Origin: Variovorax paradoxus
GTDB taxonomy: Bacteria > Pseudomonadota > Gammaproteobacteria > Burkholderiales > Burkholderiaceae_C
Direction of reading: 5' to 3'
Length of the DNA stretch: 64,000 bases
Assembly (NCBI RefSeq): GCF_018614955.1
Contig: NZ_JAGGNV010000060.1
Coordinates: forward strand, 1 to 64,000
The translations under genes and the position numbers were made by a program. The stretch's first letter is position 1; the number at the start of each line of letters is the position of its first letter. Shown piece after piece: positions 24,716 through 32,786 of the stretch. A model generated the notes under the pieces. That model was not told the origin of the DNA, did no database searches, and was given only the letters and a program-made list of their open reading frames with translations.

Positions 24716-27709
24716 CTAGCGGACTCTGAACGTGTTCACGGCCACACGTTCAGGCGGCGGTCGCATCCTGATCTTTCCGGCCAGCCTGACCTGTGCGGCA
24801 CGATCCACTTTGGCCTGGAGCACGATGGCTTCGTTGCGGGGATCGCGTAGTTCCAGTGCGGCGAATTTCTTGGGCTCGCGACTCATCGCCGCGGCAAGCT
24901 TCGAGGCGTCGTCGGTGAACAGGGTGATGTCATTGCGCGGCCGGGAGATCGCGACATAGAACACCGCACGGTTGCTGGTCAAGGACTTCGTATTAGCGTC
25001 CACCAGCACCCGATTCTTGGTGAGACCCTGTGCCGAGTGAATGGTGCTCGCGTAGCCGTGCTGCAGGTGCATGGGACGGCGACGGTCGATCTTGATGTCC
25101 CCATCGCCGCCTTTGAGCATCACATGCGCGGGCTCCACAGCGCCGACCTGGCAGCGCTCTCCGTTGCAGATGCCGAGGCTCTTGTCGTTGGCGGTCACCC
25201 GGACCCAGTCCCCAGGGGCAAGGTCGACCGTCTCCCTCTCATAGAGGCGCAGCATCGATTGTTCGGCCGGGTTGAATTCAAGTCGCTGGCCGCCTTCGCG
25301 CTCCACGCTCAGCGTGTTGCGCCGGACGTCGTGGCTCAGGACCGTCAGCTGCTCACCCTTGACGAGTTGCGCGCCGGATGCCATCCCGTAGCTGCGCTGC
25401 GGCACGACGATCTGCCCGGCGTCATAGCTTTGTGCTGACTTGAGCTCGGCGCGCGTCATGTCGACATTGTTGAGAACCTCGACCTGGTGCCCGTTCGGCA
25501 GCGACAGGCCCTCGCGCACCAGCGCGTTGATGGCGCGCCGCGCGTCGTTGGTACCAGCGACGATCAGGGTCTCCCGCCGCTCAGCCTCGGGCAGCTGCAC
25601 GTACGCTTCGGCGACACGCAGGTAGCGTTTGACGTCCTGCCGGACCTCCACGACCGTGTGGCTCAGCACTGAAACGGCCCTGGGCACCTCGTTGTTCGCG
25701 GCGTGGACCACTGCCGCACGGATCGCTTCGTTCCTCTGCCGCTTGATCTCGGTCAGGAACGCCTTGGTCATGCCGGCATCCTGCAGTTGCTCGAAGGGCT
25801 TGCCGGCCTCCACGGCGTGCGTCTGTTTCCGGTCGCCGCAAAGGATCAGACGGGCATCCTGCTTCTCGACGATGGCCATGAGCTTTTCGAGCTGGTGTGC
25901 GGGGACGACGCCGGCTTCATCCAGGAACACGATCGACTGTCGATCCAGGCTGCGCTGCTGGCTGGTGCGGGCCAGGAACGACGCCAGGGTTTGCGACTCC
26001 ATTCCCAGCAACCTGAGCGCCTCGTTCTGCGAGGCATAGGGCGCCAGGCCAATGACCCGGTAGCCATGACTGCCGGAGAGCCTGCTGGTCTCAGCCTTGA
26101 TCCCGTCCACCGCTTTGCTCAGCATGTGGCTCTTGCCGGTGCCGGCCAGGCCTTGGATTCCGGTGAAACGATCGCGCGCAGTCAGCACCATGGAAACGGC
26201 CTCGCGCTGTCCCGCGTTGAGATCGCTTGCCGCCAGCATGCTCGCGACCTTCGCTGCCGACGCCACGGCCGGTACGACGCCACGCCCGGCCTTCTCGATC
26301 GCCAGGATGCGGACCTCGCTGCGCCTGGCCTGCGGTGTCGCAAAGCGTGCTTCGGCGGGCACCAGCGCGCCGCGCTGGATCGCGGAGTCCACCGATGCCT
26401 CGGCCTGCGTCTGCGACTGGCCGCGTGCCGCCATGGTGAGCGCCACCCAGGAGGCGCGCGTCAGTTTCTCGAAATCGTCGTGGCCCTTGAAACGGCTGGC
26501 GCGCGGATCCTTCGCAAGCTCCCCCGCGCTGATGTTGAGAGATCGCGCGGTCTGGTAGAGCGCCAGTTCCGGCAACAGTCGCCCATCGGTCTTCGCCTTC
26601 TCGAGCGCAGCTTCCACGGACGCGGTGGTCGTGCGCGTTGCCGCGCGACCGTAGGCCACCTCCAGCAACTCGTTACGCGAAAAGATGCCCTGCCGCTCGG
26701 CGAGATGGGCGATCGCAAAGTCGATGGCCTCGTCCGCCGCCTGCCGGGCGGCACTCTTTCCGGTCAACTTCTCTCGCACGGTGTCGATGACGCGGTCTGC
26801 GGTCTTCGCCGCGCGCTGTCCCAGACCGGCCTGCGCCTCCAGGTCCAGACCCGCCTCGCGTGCCGTCTCGCGCCAGTGCTGACGCAACCAGGCGCGGTCA
26901 CTTTCGGTTTTCTTGCGGCGGGTGGCCAAGGTGACGATCTGCTTTTGCGCCGTGGTGGCGTTGTCGCGATCCTGGCCGCGCGAAGCCAGCAGGTCTTCGA
27001 TCTCGCGGCTGCGCTGGCTGAAGTGGCGGATAGCCGCATCCGGGATGTGCGCCAGCTCCCAGCCGCCCTTGCGTGTCTCTCGCAAATCAAAGCCGAGTGC
27101 CTTCAGCTCTTCGGCGAGCGTCGCGCGATAGAACGCCCCCACCACCTTGACGTTCCTCAGCATGTCCTCATTCGACAGGGCACGCCATTCGCCATCCGAG
27201 CGCCGTGTCAGGTTCATGACGATGGCATGGGTGTGGAGTTGCGGATCCTGCGCGCGAGAAAGCTCGTGGCGGAAGGTCGCCGTGACCAGCTTGCCCGTGC
27301 GCTCCCGAAAGGACAGGCCCGACCGCTTCTTCCGCGTCACGGCGAACTCCTGGAGCAGCTCGAGGCTTTTCTTCACCGCGAGATCGTGGGCCGCAATGAT
27401 GCGCGCATCCCCCTGGACCAGCGCCTGGATGCTGACCGACTTAGGTGCGCTGAAGGTGAAATCGATGCCTTTGCGATCCTTGCTGCCCTTGGTCTGACTG
27501 AGTCGGATGCGCTTGCCGTTGGGCAGTTGGCCGTCGAGCAGGTTCTGAAAGACATCGCGGTCCACGGCGACAGCGCCCTCCAGCCCGAGTTCGAGCACGG
27601 CCTTGCCGATCCAGTCCCCGCGGTGCCCTTCCTTGCCGTAGTAGTCGTCGGAAGTTTCGAAGTAGTGCGCGGCGCCGGCGGCACTGGTGACGAACTTGAA
27701 GGACAGCAT
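24716..27709 (-). CDS. trwC: MobF-family conjugative relaxase-helicase (TrwC-like)
   Basis: 997 residues. The relaxase domain (about 1-300) has the paired catalytic tyrosines Y23 and Y24 in SDDYYGKEG and the metal-binding histidines H148, H159 and H161 in RHEL and LHTHAIVMN, the same spacing as in R388 TrwC. The helicase part has Walker A IQGLAGTGKSHM near 517, IVFLDEAGVV, LILCGDRKQTHAVEAGKPF and, near the end, YASTIHSAQGLTKNRV. It nicks oriT, stays covalently bound and unwinds the strand. ATG 27709 follows a strong AGGAGG site. Confidence 0.95.
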   Translation of the reverse strand: MLSFKFVTSAAGAAHYFETSDDYYGKEGHRGDWIGKAVLELGLEGAVAVDRDVFQNLLDGQLPNGKRIRLSQTKGSKDRKGIDFTFSAPKSVSIQALVQGDARIIAAHDLAVKKSLELLQEFAVTRKKRSGLSFRERTGKLVTATFRHELSRAQDPQLHTHAIVMNLTRRSDGEWRALSNEDMLRNVKVVGAFYRATLAEELKALGFDLRETRKGGWELAHIPDAAIRHFSQRSREIEDLLASRGQDRDNATTAQKQIVTLATRRKKTESDRAWLRQHWRETAREAGLDLEAQAGLGQRAAKTADRVIDTVREKLTGKSAARQAADEAIDFAIAHLAERQGIFSRNELLEVAYGRAATRTTTASVEAALEKAKTDGRLLPELALYQTARSLNISAGELAKDPRASRFKGHDDFEKLTRASWVALTMAARGQSQTQAEASVDSAIQRGALVPAEARFATPQARRSEVRILAIEKAGRGVVPAVASAAKVASMLAASDLNAGQREAVSMVLTARDRFTGIQGLAGTGKSHMLSKAVDGIKAETSRLSGSHGYRVIGLAPYASQNEALRLLGMESQTLASFLARTSQQRSLDRQSIVFLDEAGVVPAHQLEKLMAIVEKQDARLILCGDRKQTHAVEAGKPFEQLQDAGMTKAFLTEIKRQRNEAIRAAVVHAANNEVPRAVSVLSHTVVEVRQDVKRYLRVAEAYVQLPEAERRETLIVAGTNDARRAINALVREGLSLPNGHQVEVLNNVDMTRAELKSAQSYDAGQIVVPQRSYGMASGAQLVKGEQLTVLSHDVRRNTLSVEREGGQRLEFNPAEQSMLRLYERETVDLAPGDWVRVTANDKSLGICNGERCQVGAVEPAHVMLKGGDGDIKIDRRRPMHLQHGYASTIHSAQGLTKNRVLVDANTKSLTSNRAVFYVAISRPRNDITLFTDDASKLAAAMSREPKKFAALELRDPRNEAIVLQAKVDRAAQVRLAGKIRMRPPPERVAVNTFRVR

Positions 27710-27728
27710 GCGAAGTTCCTCCTGAAGC

Positions 27729-29399
27729 TCAGGGAGTCACGCTCGACGCGGCAGGTACTGCGGCCGCCGGTGTTGTTGTTGGTGTCGCAGATGGTGGAGG
27801 CACCGGGACCGTGGAATGGCTACTGGCCGAGAAGAGCAGGTTCTCCTGTTGTGGCCGGTCATGAAATCCGTCGGCCATGAGCATCGGGGACACCACCACG
27901 GGCCGCGCCTTGTATCTCATGGTGACGCGCGCCACGGGATAGTTGCCCGCCAGCTTCACGTAGCCGGTGAGATTCGGCAGCAGGTGGAATTCGGCCGGCG
28001 ACACGAGTCGCTCGGTGTCCTGCCGATGCGAGAGCGTCCCTTTGCCGCCGGCAGTGCCGACCGACACGCTGGGCGCGCGTCGAAGCACCGTGTGCTCGCC
28101 CAACCCCCGGGAGAACTCCTCGGCCGTGTAGGTGTCCAGTTCGCCGATGCCGCACAGGAACGCACTGCGAAAGCAGTTGCGCAGCGTGAGCGCGTCGTCC
28201 TTGCCGTAGATGTCATTGAGCTGGGCGAGCGACTGGACGCCAGGCATGATCCGCAGGCCCTTCTTCCGGCCCTTGGTCGCCGCATCGATGATGTAGTTGA
28301 GCTTCTCGAGCGAATCCAGTTCGTCACACACCAGGTGCATTCGGCGGCTGGCGTCTTCCGGCATGGACAGCACACTGGCGCAGGTCACGTCGACCCAGCA
28401 GGAGATCAGCGGCTTCAAGGCCTGCAGCATGTCCTCGCGCCAGGTGATCCACAGGCTTCCCTTGCCTTGGTCGAGCCAGTCCCGAAACGAGAAGTCGCCG
28501 GACGGCAGGTACTTGTGCGGCGTGATGTACTGGGTCAGCACGGTGCGGATGCTGGCCAGCGTGTCGGGCGCGCCGTGGAAACACCCTGCCGCGGGCGTGC
28601 CGGCCAGCAGCGCCTTGAGCTCGTCGTTGCTGGCCGTGGTCAGCCAGTAGACGAGGCGTTCGGTGGTGCCCGCGCCCTGTCGCAGCAGCACCGTGAGCGT
28701 TTCGCTCACGATCGTGCGTCCCATGCTGTTCCAGGTCTCCTGCTCGGTGGAAGGGCTGCGCGGGATCAGGCTGATCGCGTACTGCTCGCAATCGAAGCTG
28801 GTGCGGATCTCGTTGAAGATGCTCCAACCCTGGCTGCGCCTGTCGAAGGGATTGAGGATCACGTCGCCCGGCTGGTAGAAGTAGCGCATGGATGCGCCAT
28901 CGGGGTCCACGCAGACGATCCGGTCGCGCCGCGCCGTCGCGCTTTCGATGTAGTCGCTGATGCACACGCTCTTGCCCGTGCCGGTCGAGCCGCCGACGAA
29001 GAACTGGGTGTTCTCCACTTCCCTGGGAATCGGGATGCCTGCGAAGCGCAGCTGGTCGCTGCCCTTGCGTGTCTGGCCGGCGAGCATTGCCTGGCTGACC
29101 ATCTTCGGGCCACGCAGCCGGGAAACGAAAACCGAGCCGCCGAAGTGATTCGCGTAACGCTTGACGCACAGGACGAAGACCAGGATACCCAGGACCAAGC
29201 CGACACTTGGCCCGATCCACAGGACGGGCAGGAACGGCGTCTCCTTGGCCGCATACCAAAGGCCCTTCGCGAAGAGCGGCGCGGGCATCCGGTAGTACAG
29301 AGCCACGTTCGCGACCCAGCCAGCGACGATGGCAGCAAACACGCCCAACGCCAGCCATGAGCGCAGGGTGTTGTCGGGGGTGCGGTGGTTGACGAACAT
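27729..29399 (-). CDS. trwB: Type IV coupling protein (TrwB/TraD-like)
   Basis: 556 residues. Two N-terminal membrane helices (about 13-35 and 55-85) are followed by Walker A FVGGSTGTGKSVCIS at about 137-145 and Walker B MHLVCDELDSLEKL, then LRIMPGVQSLAQLND. The last 40 residues are a low-complexity proline/alanine/serine/threonine tail. It is a hexameric DNA pump that links the relaxosome to the VirB channel. ATG 29399 overlaps the stop of the accessory gene (ATGA). The gene order TrwA-TrwB-TrwC is that of IncW plasmid R388. Confidence 0.95.
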   Translation of the reverse strand: MFVNHRTPDNTLRSWLALGVFAAIVAGWVANVALYYRMPAPLFAKGLWYAAKETPFLPVLWIGPSVGLVLGILVFVLCVKRYANHFGGSVFVSRLRGPKMVSQAMLAGQTRKGSDQLRFAGIPIPREVENTQFFVGGSTGTGKSVCISDYIESATARRDRIVCVDPDGASMRYFYQPGDVILNPFDRRSQGWSIFNEIRTSFDCEQYAISLIPRSPSTEQETWNSMGRTIVSETLTVLLRQGAGTTERLVYWLTTASNDELKALLAGTPAAGCFHGAPDTLASIRTVLTQYITPHKYLPSGDFSFRDWLDQGKGSLWITWREDMLQALKPLISCWVDVTCASVLSMPEDASRRMHLVCDELDSLEKLNYIIDAATKGRKKGLRIMPGVQSLAQLNDIYGKDDALTLRNCFRSAFLCGIGELDTYTAEEFSRGLGEHTVLRRAPSVSVGTAGGKGTLSHRQDTERLVSPAEFHLLPNLTGYVKLAGNYPVARVTMRYKARPVVVSPMLMADGFHDRPQQENLLFSASSHSTVPVPPPSATPTTTPAAAVPAASSVTP

Positions 29400-29752
29400 C
29401 AGCGGCCCTTGAGGAAGCTTTCGATCGCCGTGACATCCAGGACCTGGTCGGCCTGTGCGCGAATGCTGTCGCCGACCGACTTGCGAACCATCACGTACAG
29501 CCCGCACAGCACGCTCAGCAGCAGATGCGGGTCTGCCCCGCCAGGTTCGGGTGGCTGCAACCGTCCGATCGCCATGCCGATTCGCTCGAGCTCGGACCGC
29601 ACGCCCTGAAGCGCATCGGTGTTGGGCCGCAAGGCATCGAAGTAGACGCGCTTGATGTGGGTGCTGAGCGCCGCGTCCTCCGAAGCGGCAAACGAGCGCT
29701 CCAGGAACGCCGCCTCGTCGTCGTTGAACCGGATCGGGACGTATCGGCCCAT
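29399..29752 (-). CDS. trwA: TrwA-like oriT-binding accessory protein
   Basis: 117 residues. A ribbon-helix-helix start (MGRYVPIRFNDDEAAFLERS, then LSTHIKRVYFDAL) is followed by a helical C-terminal half with LLLSVLCGLYVMVRKSVGDS. The architecture and position equal those of TrwA, which binds oriT as a tetramer, stimulates relaxation and represses its own operon. The DNA target should lie in the adjacent gap, where the nic site is found. Confidence 0.8.
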   Translation of the reverse strand: MGRYVPIRFNDDEAAFLERSFAASEDAALSTHIKRVYFDALRPNTDALQGVRSELERIGMAIGRLQPPEPGGADPHLLLSVLCGLYVMVRKSVGDSIRAQADQVLDVTAIESFLKGR

Positions 29753-30145
29753 GTGTTACTGCCTAGACCACCGCCATCACCGGGAGCCGGCGCTTCGGAG
29801 TAACACCGGCCGAGTCGCCCGTAACACAGCGGAATCGAGGTTTGATGCGGGTTCCCGGGCACCCTGTGGGTGCGTATGGTGTATCGCCCCTAGGCGAGTC
29901 GGCGAACCCATTGCCGTCCGCCAAAACACGGCCTTCGATGAGTGAAAGGGACCGGTCGAGCCGGAGGATCGACCGGGTGCGTGACAGCAGGCCGAAGGCA
30001 AAGTGCGTCCAAAGTGTGTCCATTCTGTGCTCCTAACGTGTCCTGGGTGTGTCCTCGCTGTGCCCTTAGTGCATCCTGTTTGACAAGACAATGTTGAAGA
30101 CGTGAGGCAGAATGTAGCGTCTATTCGTACTTTCAGCCAAGTCCG
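29753..30145. other. oriT: Origin of transfer (oriT)
   Basis: A 393-bp gap between the divergent trw and stb operons. It holds a 6-bp stem hairpin (GCACCC-TGT-GGGTGC, 29859-29873) directly followed by a nic region, TGCGTATGGTGTATCGCCC at 29871-29889. The R388 nic region reads TGCGTATTGTCTATAGCCC, so 16 of 19 positions agree, and R388 has the same hairpin position. By analogy the relaxase would cut after T 29882. The right part holds phased repeats for an StbA-like protein. Confidence 0.85.
30000..30076. repeat. Seven phased direct repeats upstream of stbA
   Basis: Seven units ending in a TCC or CCC and built on NNNGTGTGTCC end at 30010, 30021, 30033, 30043, 30054, 30065 and 30076. The spacing is 11, 12, 10, 11, 11 and 11 bp, so they lie on one face of the helix. 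R388 StbA binds 9-bp direct repeats spaced by 2 bp in the same place. A TTGACA box follows at 30080-30085 and probably belongs to the stb promoter, so the repeats also serve as an operator. Confidence 0.75.
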
Positions 30146-30607
30146 ATGGCCGACTCGAACATTCTTGATCTGGTTCAACAGCGCGCCGAAAGCCTGGCCG
30201 CCGAAAAGTTGCGCAGCACTTCGGCAGCTATCGGCCGCCTGAAGGAGCTGATTGCCGAAGCCAACCGCCTTGGGCACGGTCACGCCGCCATCCATGCCAG
30301 GTTGCGCGCGGGCGGTCTCGACGCCAGTTGGAACAACTACCGCGCGAGCCTCGTCAGGGCGCGGAAGACACTCAGCGCAGCGAATGTGTCTCCAGCGCGA
30401 TGTGGCGCAGCACGGGACAACGACGGACCTCCAAACGCTTCGAGGTCATCACACGAGGCGGCCGCTCCCGAGCCGACTCATCACCACAGCTCCTCTCCCA
30501 GTCCCTCAGCGACCCGCGCTCTCGACGCTCTGGCGGAGGCCAAGCAACTCGCCACGCGCGACTACGCGCAGGTGGCCCGAGACCTTCACCGAAAGAACCG
30601 CAAATGA
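30146..30607 (+). CDS. stbA: StbA-like plasmid stability protein
   Basis: 153 residues. The first 75 are helical (LVQQRAESLAAEKLRSTSAA, IGRLKELIAEANRLGHGHAA, WNNYRASLVRARKTL) and probably contain the DNA-binding part. The second half is low-complexity, rich in serine, proline and histidine, ending in DALAEAKQLATRDYAQVARD. In R388 StbA binds repeats near oriT and controls stable inheritance. The call rests on position, the downstream genes and the phased repeats rather than on clear sequence identity. Confidence 0.6.
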   Translation: MADSNILDLVQQRAESLAAEKLRSTSAAIGRLKELIAEANRLGHGHAAIHARLRAGGLDASWNNYRASLVRARKTLSAANVSPARCGAARDNDGPPNASRSSHEAAAPEPTHHHSSSPSPSATRALDALAEAKQLATRDYAQVARDLHRKNRK

Positions 30608-31377
30608 AAATCTGTGTCCTCAATCTCTCGGGCAATGTCGGCAAGAGCACGCTCGCCGTGCATCTGCTCGCGGCCTTCGCGCCCACCTCCCGGATCGTCA
30701 GCGTCGAATCGATCAATGCCAGCAACGTCAATGACGTGGATGCATTGGATGTCGAGGAGCTGAGTGCGAGCCGGTTCAAGGAGATCTTCCGGGAAATCAT
30801 GCTCAACGACGACGTGATTGTCGATGTGGGCGCATCGAACGTCGCGGCTTTCATGACGGAGATGACACGCTTCAAGAGTGCCGTAGGTGAATTCGATCTC
30901 GTCCTGGTGCCGACCGTCCCTGCCGACAAGCAGCAGCGCGACACGGTCGCGACGATCGGATGGCTGCACAAGCTGGGCATCGACGGCAAGCGGGTGCGGG
31001 TGCTCTTCAATCAGCACCCGAGCGAAGGTTTGGAACCGGTGGAGGTGACGTATGCGCAGGTGGCCGGTTTTGCCGCCACGGATGGCAAGGGCAAGGCGGT
31101 GTTCGAGCCACATGCGATCGTTGCGATGAACGAGGTCTACGAGCTGACGAAGTCCAGCAGGAAGACCGTGATGGCACTCGCCCAGGACGCAACGGACTGG
31201 AAAGCCGCACGAGTGGAGGCGAAGCGAGCCGGTGACCTGGTCGCACTGGAGCGCGCGATGGCAGGGCAGATGGCGCACGACCTGGCCGTGACCGCGCAGG
31301 AAAACCTTGCGGAGGTCCATGCCCTGCTCTTCCCGGCATCTGCCCCCACGACGGCGATCCGATCGCGGCGTGCATGA
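30604..31377 (+). CDS. stbB: StbB-like ParA-type ATPase
   Basis: 257 residues. The deviant Walker A motif sits in MKICVLNLSGNVGKSTLAVH at residues 8-15, Walker B-like text is VIVDVGASNVAAFM, and FDLVLVPTVPADKQQRD and RVRVLFNQHPSEG follow. In R388 StbB is required for conjugation and balances transfer against vertical stability. ATG 30604 overlaps the stbA stop. Confidence 0.75.
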   Translation: MKICVLNLSGNVGKSTLAVHLLAAFAPTSRIVSVESINASNVNDVDALDVEELSASRFKEIFREIMLNDDVIVDVGASNVAAFMTEMTRFKSAVGEFDLVLVPTVPADKQQRDTVATIGWLHKLGIDGKRVRVLFNQHPSEGLEPVEVTYAQVAGFAATDGKGKAVFEPHAIVAMNEVYELTKSSRKTVMALAQDATDWKAARVEAKRAGDLVALERAMAGQMAHDLAVTAQENLAEVHALLFPASAPTTAIRSRRA

Positions 31378-31841
31378 ACCCGAACAGCGCCCAGCACGCG
31401 GCGCTCAGGATCCTGCTGGAGGACGTCGAGCCGCTGCTAAAGCAAGCCAACGAACTCGCGGCAACGTTGAAGACCGTGCGCGAGGAATTGCATGCCGATC
31501 TGGAAACGCTGGGCGCGCTCGTCCAGCGGAGCGTGGACGTGCAGCCCGCGTTGCTCGAGGCCGGCCGCAAGCTCAATGGTGCTGCCGGCCGGATCGAGGC
31601 CGTGACAAGGAACGAGCGCCTGGACGCCAGCCCAGCACCAAGGACGTCCAGCGCGTGGAAGCCGCTGATCGCGGCGTCGCTGGGCAGCGCGCTGGTCTCC
31701 GCAGCGCTCGTGACCGGCGTTCTGTGGTTTGCCGGTCGCGACGTGCTGGAACAGGCGCGCATCGGGCGCGCCTTGCAACTGGCATGGTCATCGCTCGATG
31801 CCGGCACAAGATCAAAAGTCCGCGAAGTGATGGGAAAGTGA
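31374..31841 (+). CDS. stbC: StbC-like membrane protein
   Basis: 155 residues. A long helical stretch (ILLEDVEPLLKQANELAATL, VREELHADLETLGALVQRSV) is followed by a membrane helix at about 104-124 (AASLGSALVSAALVTGVLWF) and a short cytoplasmic tail. It overlaps the stbB end by an ATGA. The function of StbC is unclear in the R388 system as well. Confidence 0.6.
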   Translation: MNPNSAQHAALRILLEDVEPLLKQANELAATLKTVREELHADLETLGALVQRSVDVQPALLEAGRKLNGAAGRIEAVTRNERLDASPAPRTSSAWKPLIAASLGSALVSAALVTGVLWFAGRDVLEQARIGRALQLAWSSLDAGTRSKVREVMGK

Positions 31842-31897
31842 AAGCCGGCGAGTGACAGCGAGTCGGCGTGACAAGAGCACGGCGGCCGCGGCGAGCC

Positions 31898-32035
31898 ATG
31901 GATGAAAGGATGGTCGCGCGGGTGCTGCGCAATACCGTGTCGCCGGCACTTCCGAGCCTCGGCGACGAAGATGAGACCTTCCGCATCTCGCTCGCCGGCG
32001 CGCAGGAGAAGACCGCGCGTTTGTGCGTCGCTTAA
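31898..32035 (+). pseudogene. HipA-like kinase fragment
   Basis: A 45-codon frame contains RNTVSPALPSLGDEDETFRI then SLAGAQEKTA, the N-terminal signature of HipA toxin kinases. It stops right after this motif at 32035. The ATP-binding domain is absent, so this is only a remnant of a HipBA toxin-antitoxin system cut by the adjacent IS debris. Confidence 0.6.
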
Positions 32036-32165
32036 TCTCTGCGTTGAGCCGATGCAGAGGGTTGGTGCTGTAGTGGACTAACCCCTCGAGCTGGATCACC
32101 TGGGTCATCAGAACTAAGCCGCTTGCTGAGCGAGTTGGGATTCGAGTTCGTTGAGTGGACGGTAG
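32036..32165 (-). mobile_element. Insertion-sequence debris
   Basis: On the minus strand a C-terminal transposase-like peptide GYRPLNELESQLAQQA ends with a stop near 32116. Further on, a second fragment with STNPLHRLNAEIKRRTN resembles the RLN-EIKRR motif of IS256-type transposases. These pieces of at least two elements sit between the HipA remnant and the truncated H-NS gene. Confidence 0.4.
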
Positions 32166-32669
32166 CCGACCGCCAAGAGTTACAAGCAACTACAAAAGCA
32201 GATCGAAAGCCTGCAGAAGCAGGCCGACAAGTTGCGAGCACAAGAAGTCGATGGCGTGGTATCTCGCATCAAGGTCGCAGTCGCGCACTATGCCGATCAG
32301 CTGGGCTTCTGCGCCGCGTCCGCAGGTAAGACGAAATCCTCGGCGAAGAAATCTGACTCTGCCACCGCCACTGCCCCCGCAAAGTACGCGGACGGCGCTG
32401 GCCGCTCCTGGAGCGGCCGCGGTCCGCGACCTGGATGGCTGCGCGAAGCACTGGCCAACGGCAAGTCGCTGCAAGACTTCGCCTCGGGTGCGGCGTCCAC
32501 GCCGACCAAGAGCGAGACCAAGTCCAAATCCAAGGCAAAAGCCAAGCGCAAGACCAAGATTCGCTACCGTGACCAAGCCGGTAACGCGTGGAGCGGCATG
32601 GGCCCGCAACCGCGTTGGCTCAAGGAAGCGGTCGCAGCGGGAACTTCACTCGAGCAACTGGCCGCCTGA
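32166..32669 (+). pseudogene. H-NS family protein with two DNA-binding domains, start codon lost
   Basis: The frame carries KSYKQLQKQIESLQKQADKL (coiled-coil oligomerisation part), then two copies of the H-NS C-terminal domain: GAGRSWSGRGPRPGWLREAL and QAGNAWSGMGPQPRWLKEAV, with a lysine-rich linker. It is a close paralogue of the intact gene at 40977. The sequence before AAG 32175 is IS debris with a stop at 32163, so the native ATG is missing. A TTG at 32232 could give a protein without most of the coiled coil. Confidence 0.8.
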
Positions 32670-32736
32670 CGACGGTCACCTGGCGCTCACCAGTGATCGC
32701 CCCGCTGAGCACTCGCTGAAACAGGGCGTGGCCCAA

Positions 32737-32766
32737 AAAAAAGCCGGTGCACTCGGCACCGGCTTT
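32737..32766 (-). terminator. Rho-independent terminator (minus strand)
   Basis: An 11-bp stem (AAAGCCGGTGC at 32740-32750 and its complement at 32756-32766) with a 5-base loop. On the minus strand it is followed by a run of eight T residues, so it ends the transcript of the ParB-like gene from the right. On the plus strand only three T residues follow, but it may also slow transcripts from the truncated H-NS gene. Confidence 0.85.
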
Positions 32767-32786
32767 GACGAGTCCCTGAGTGGAAA

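Noticed and set aside
25703..27880. A 725-codon plus-strand open frame
   Set aside because: It is antisense to the relaxase gene, has no domain motif, and is a by-product of high-GC codon use.
27816..29360. A 514-codon plus-strand open frame
   Set aside because: Antisense to the coupling protein gene, which has all expected motifs.
30000..30076. CRISPR-like array
   Set aside because: Units repeat every 11 bp with no spacers; they fit protein-binding repeats upstream of stbA.
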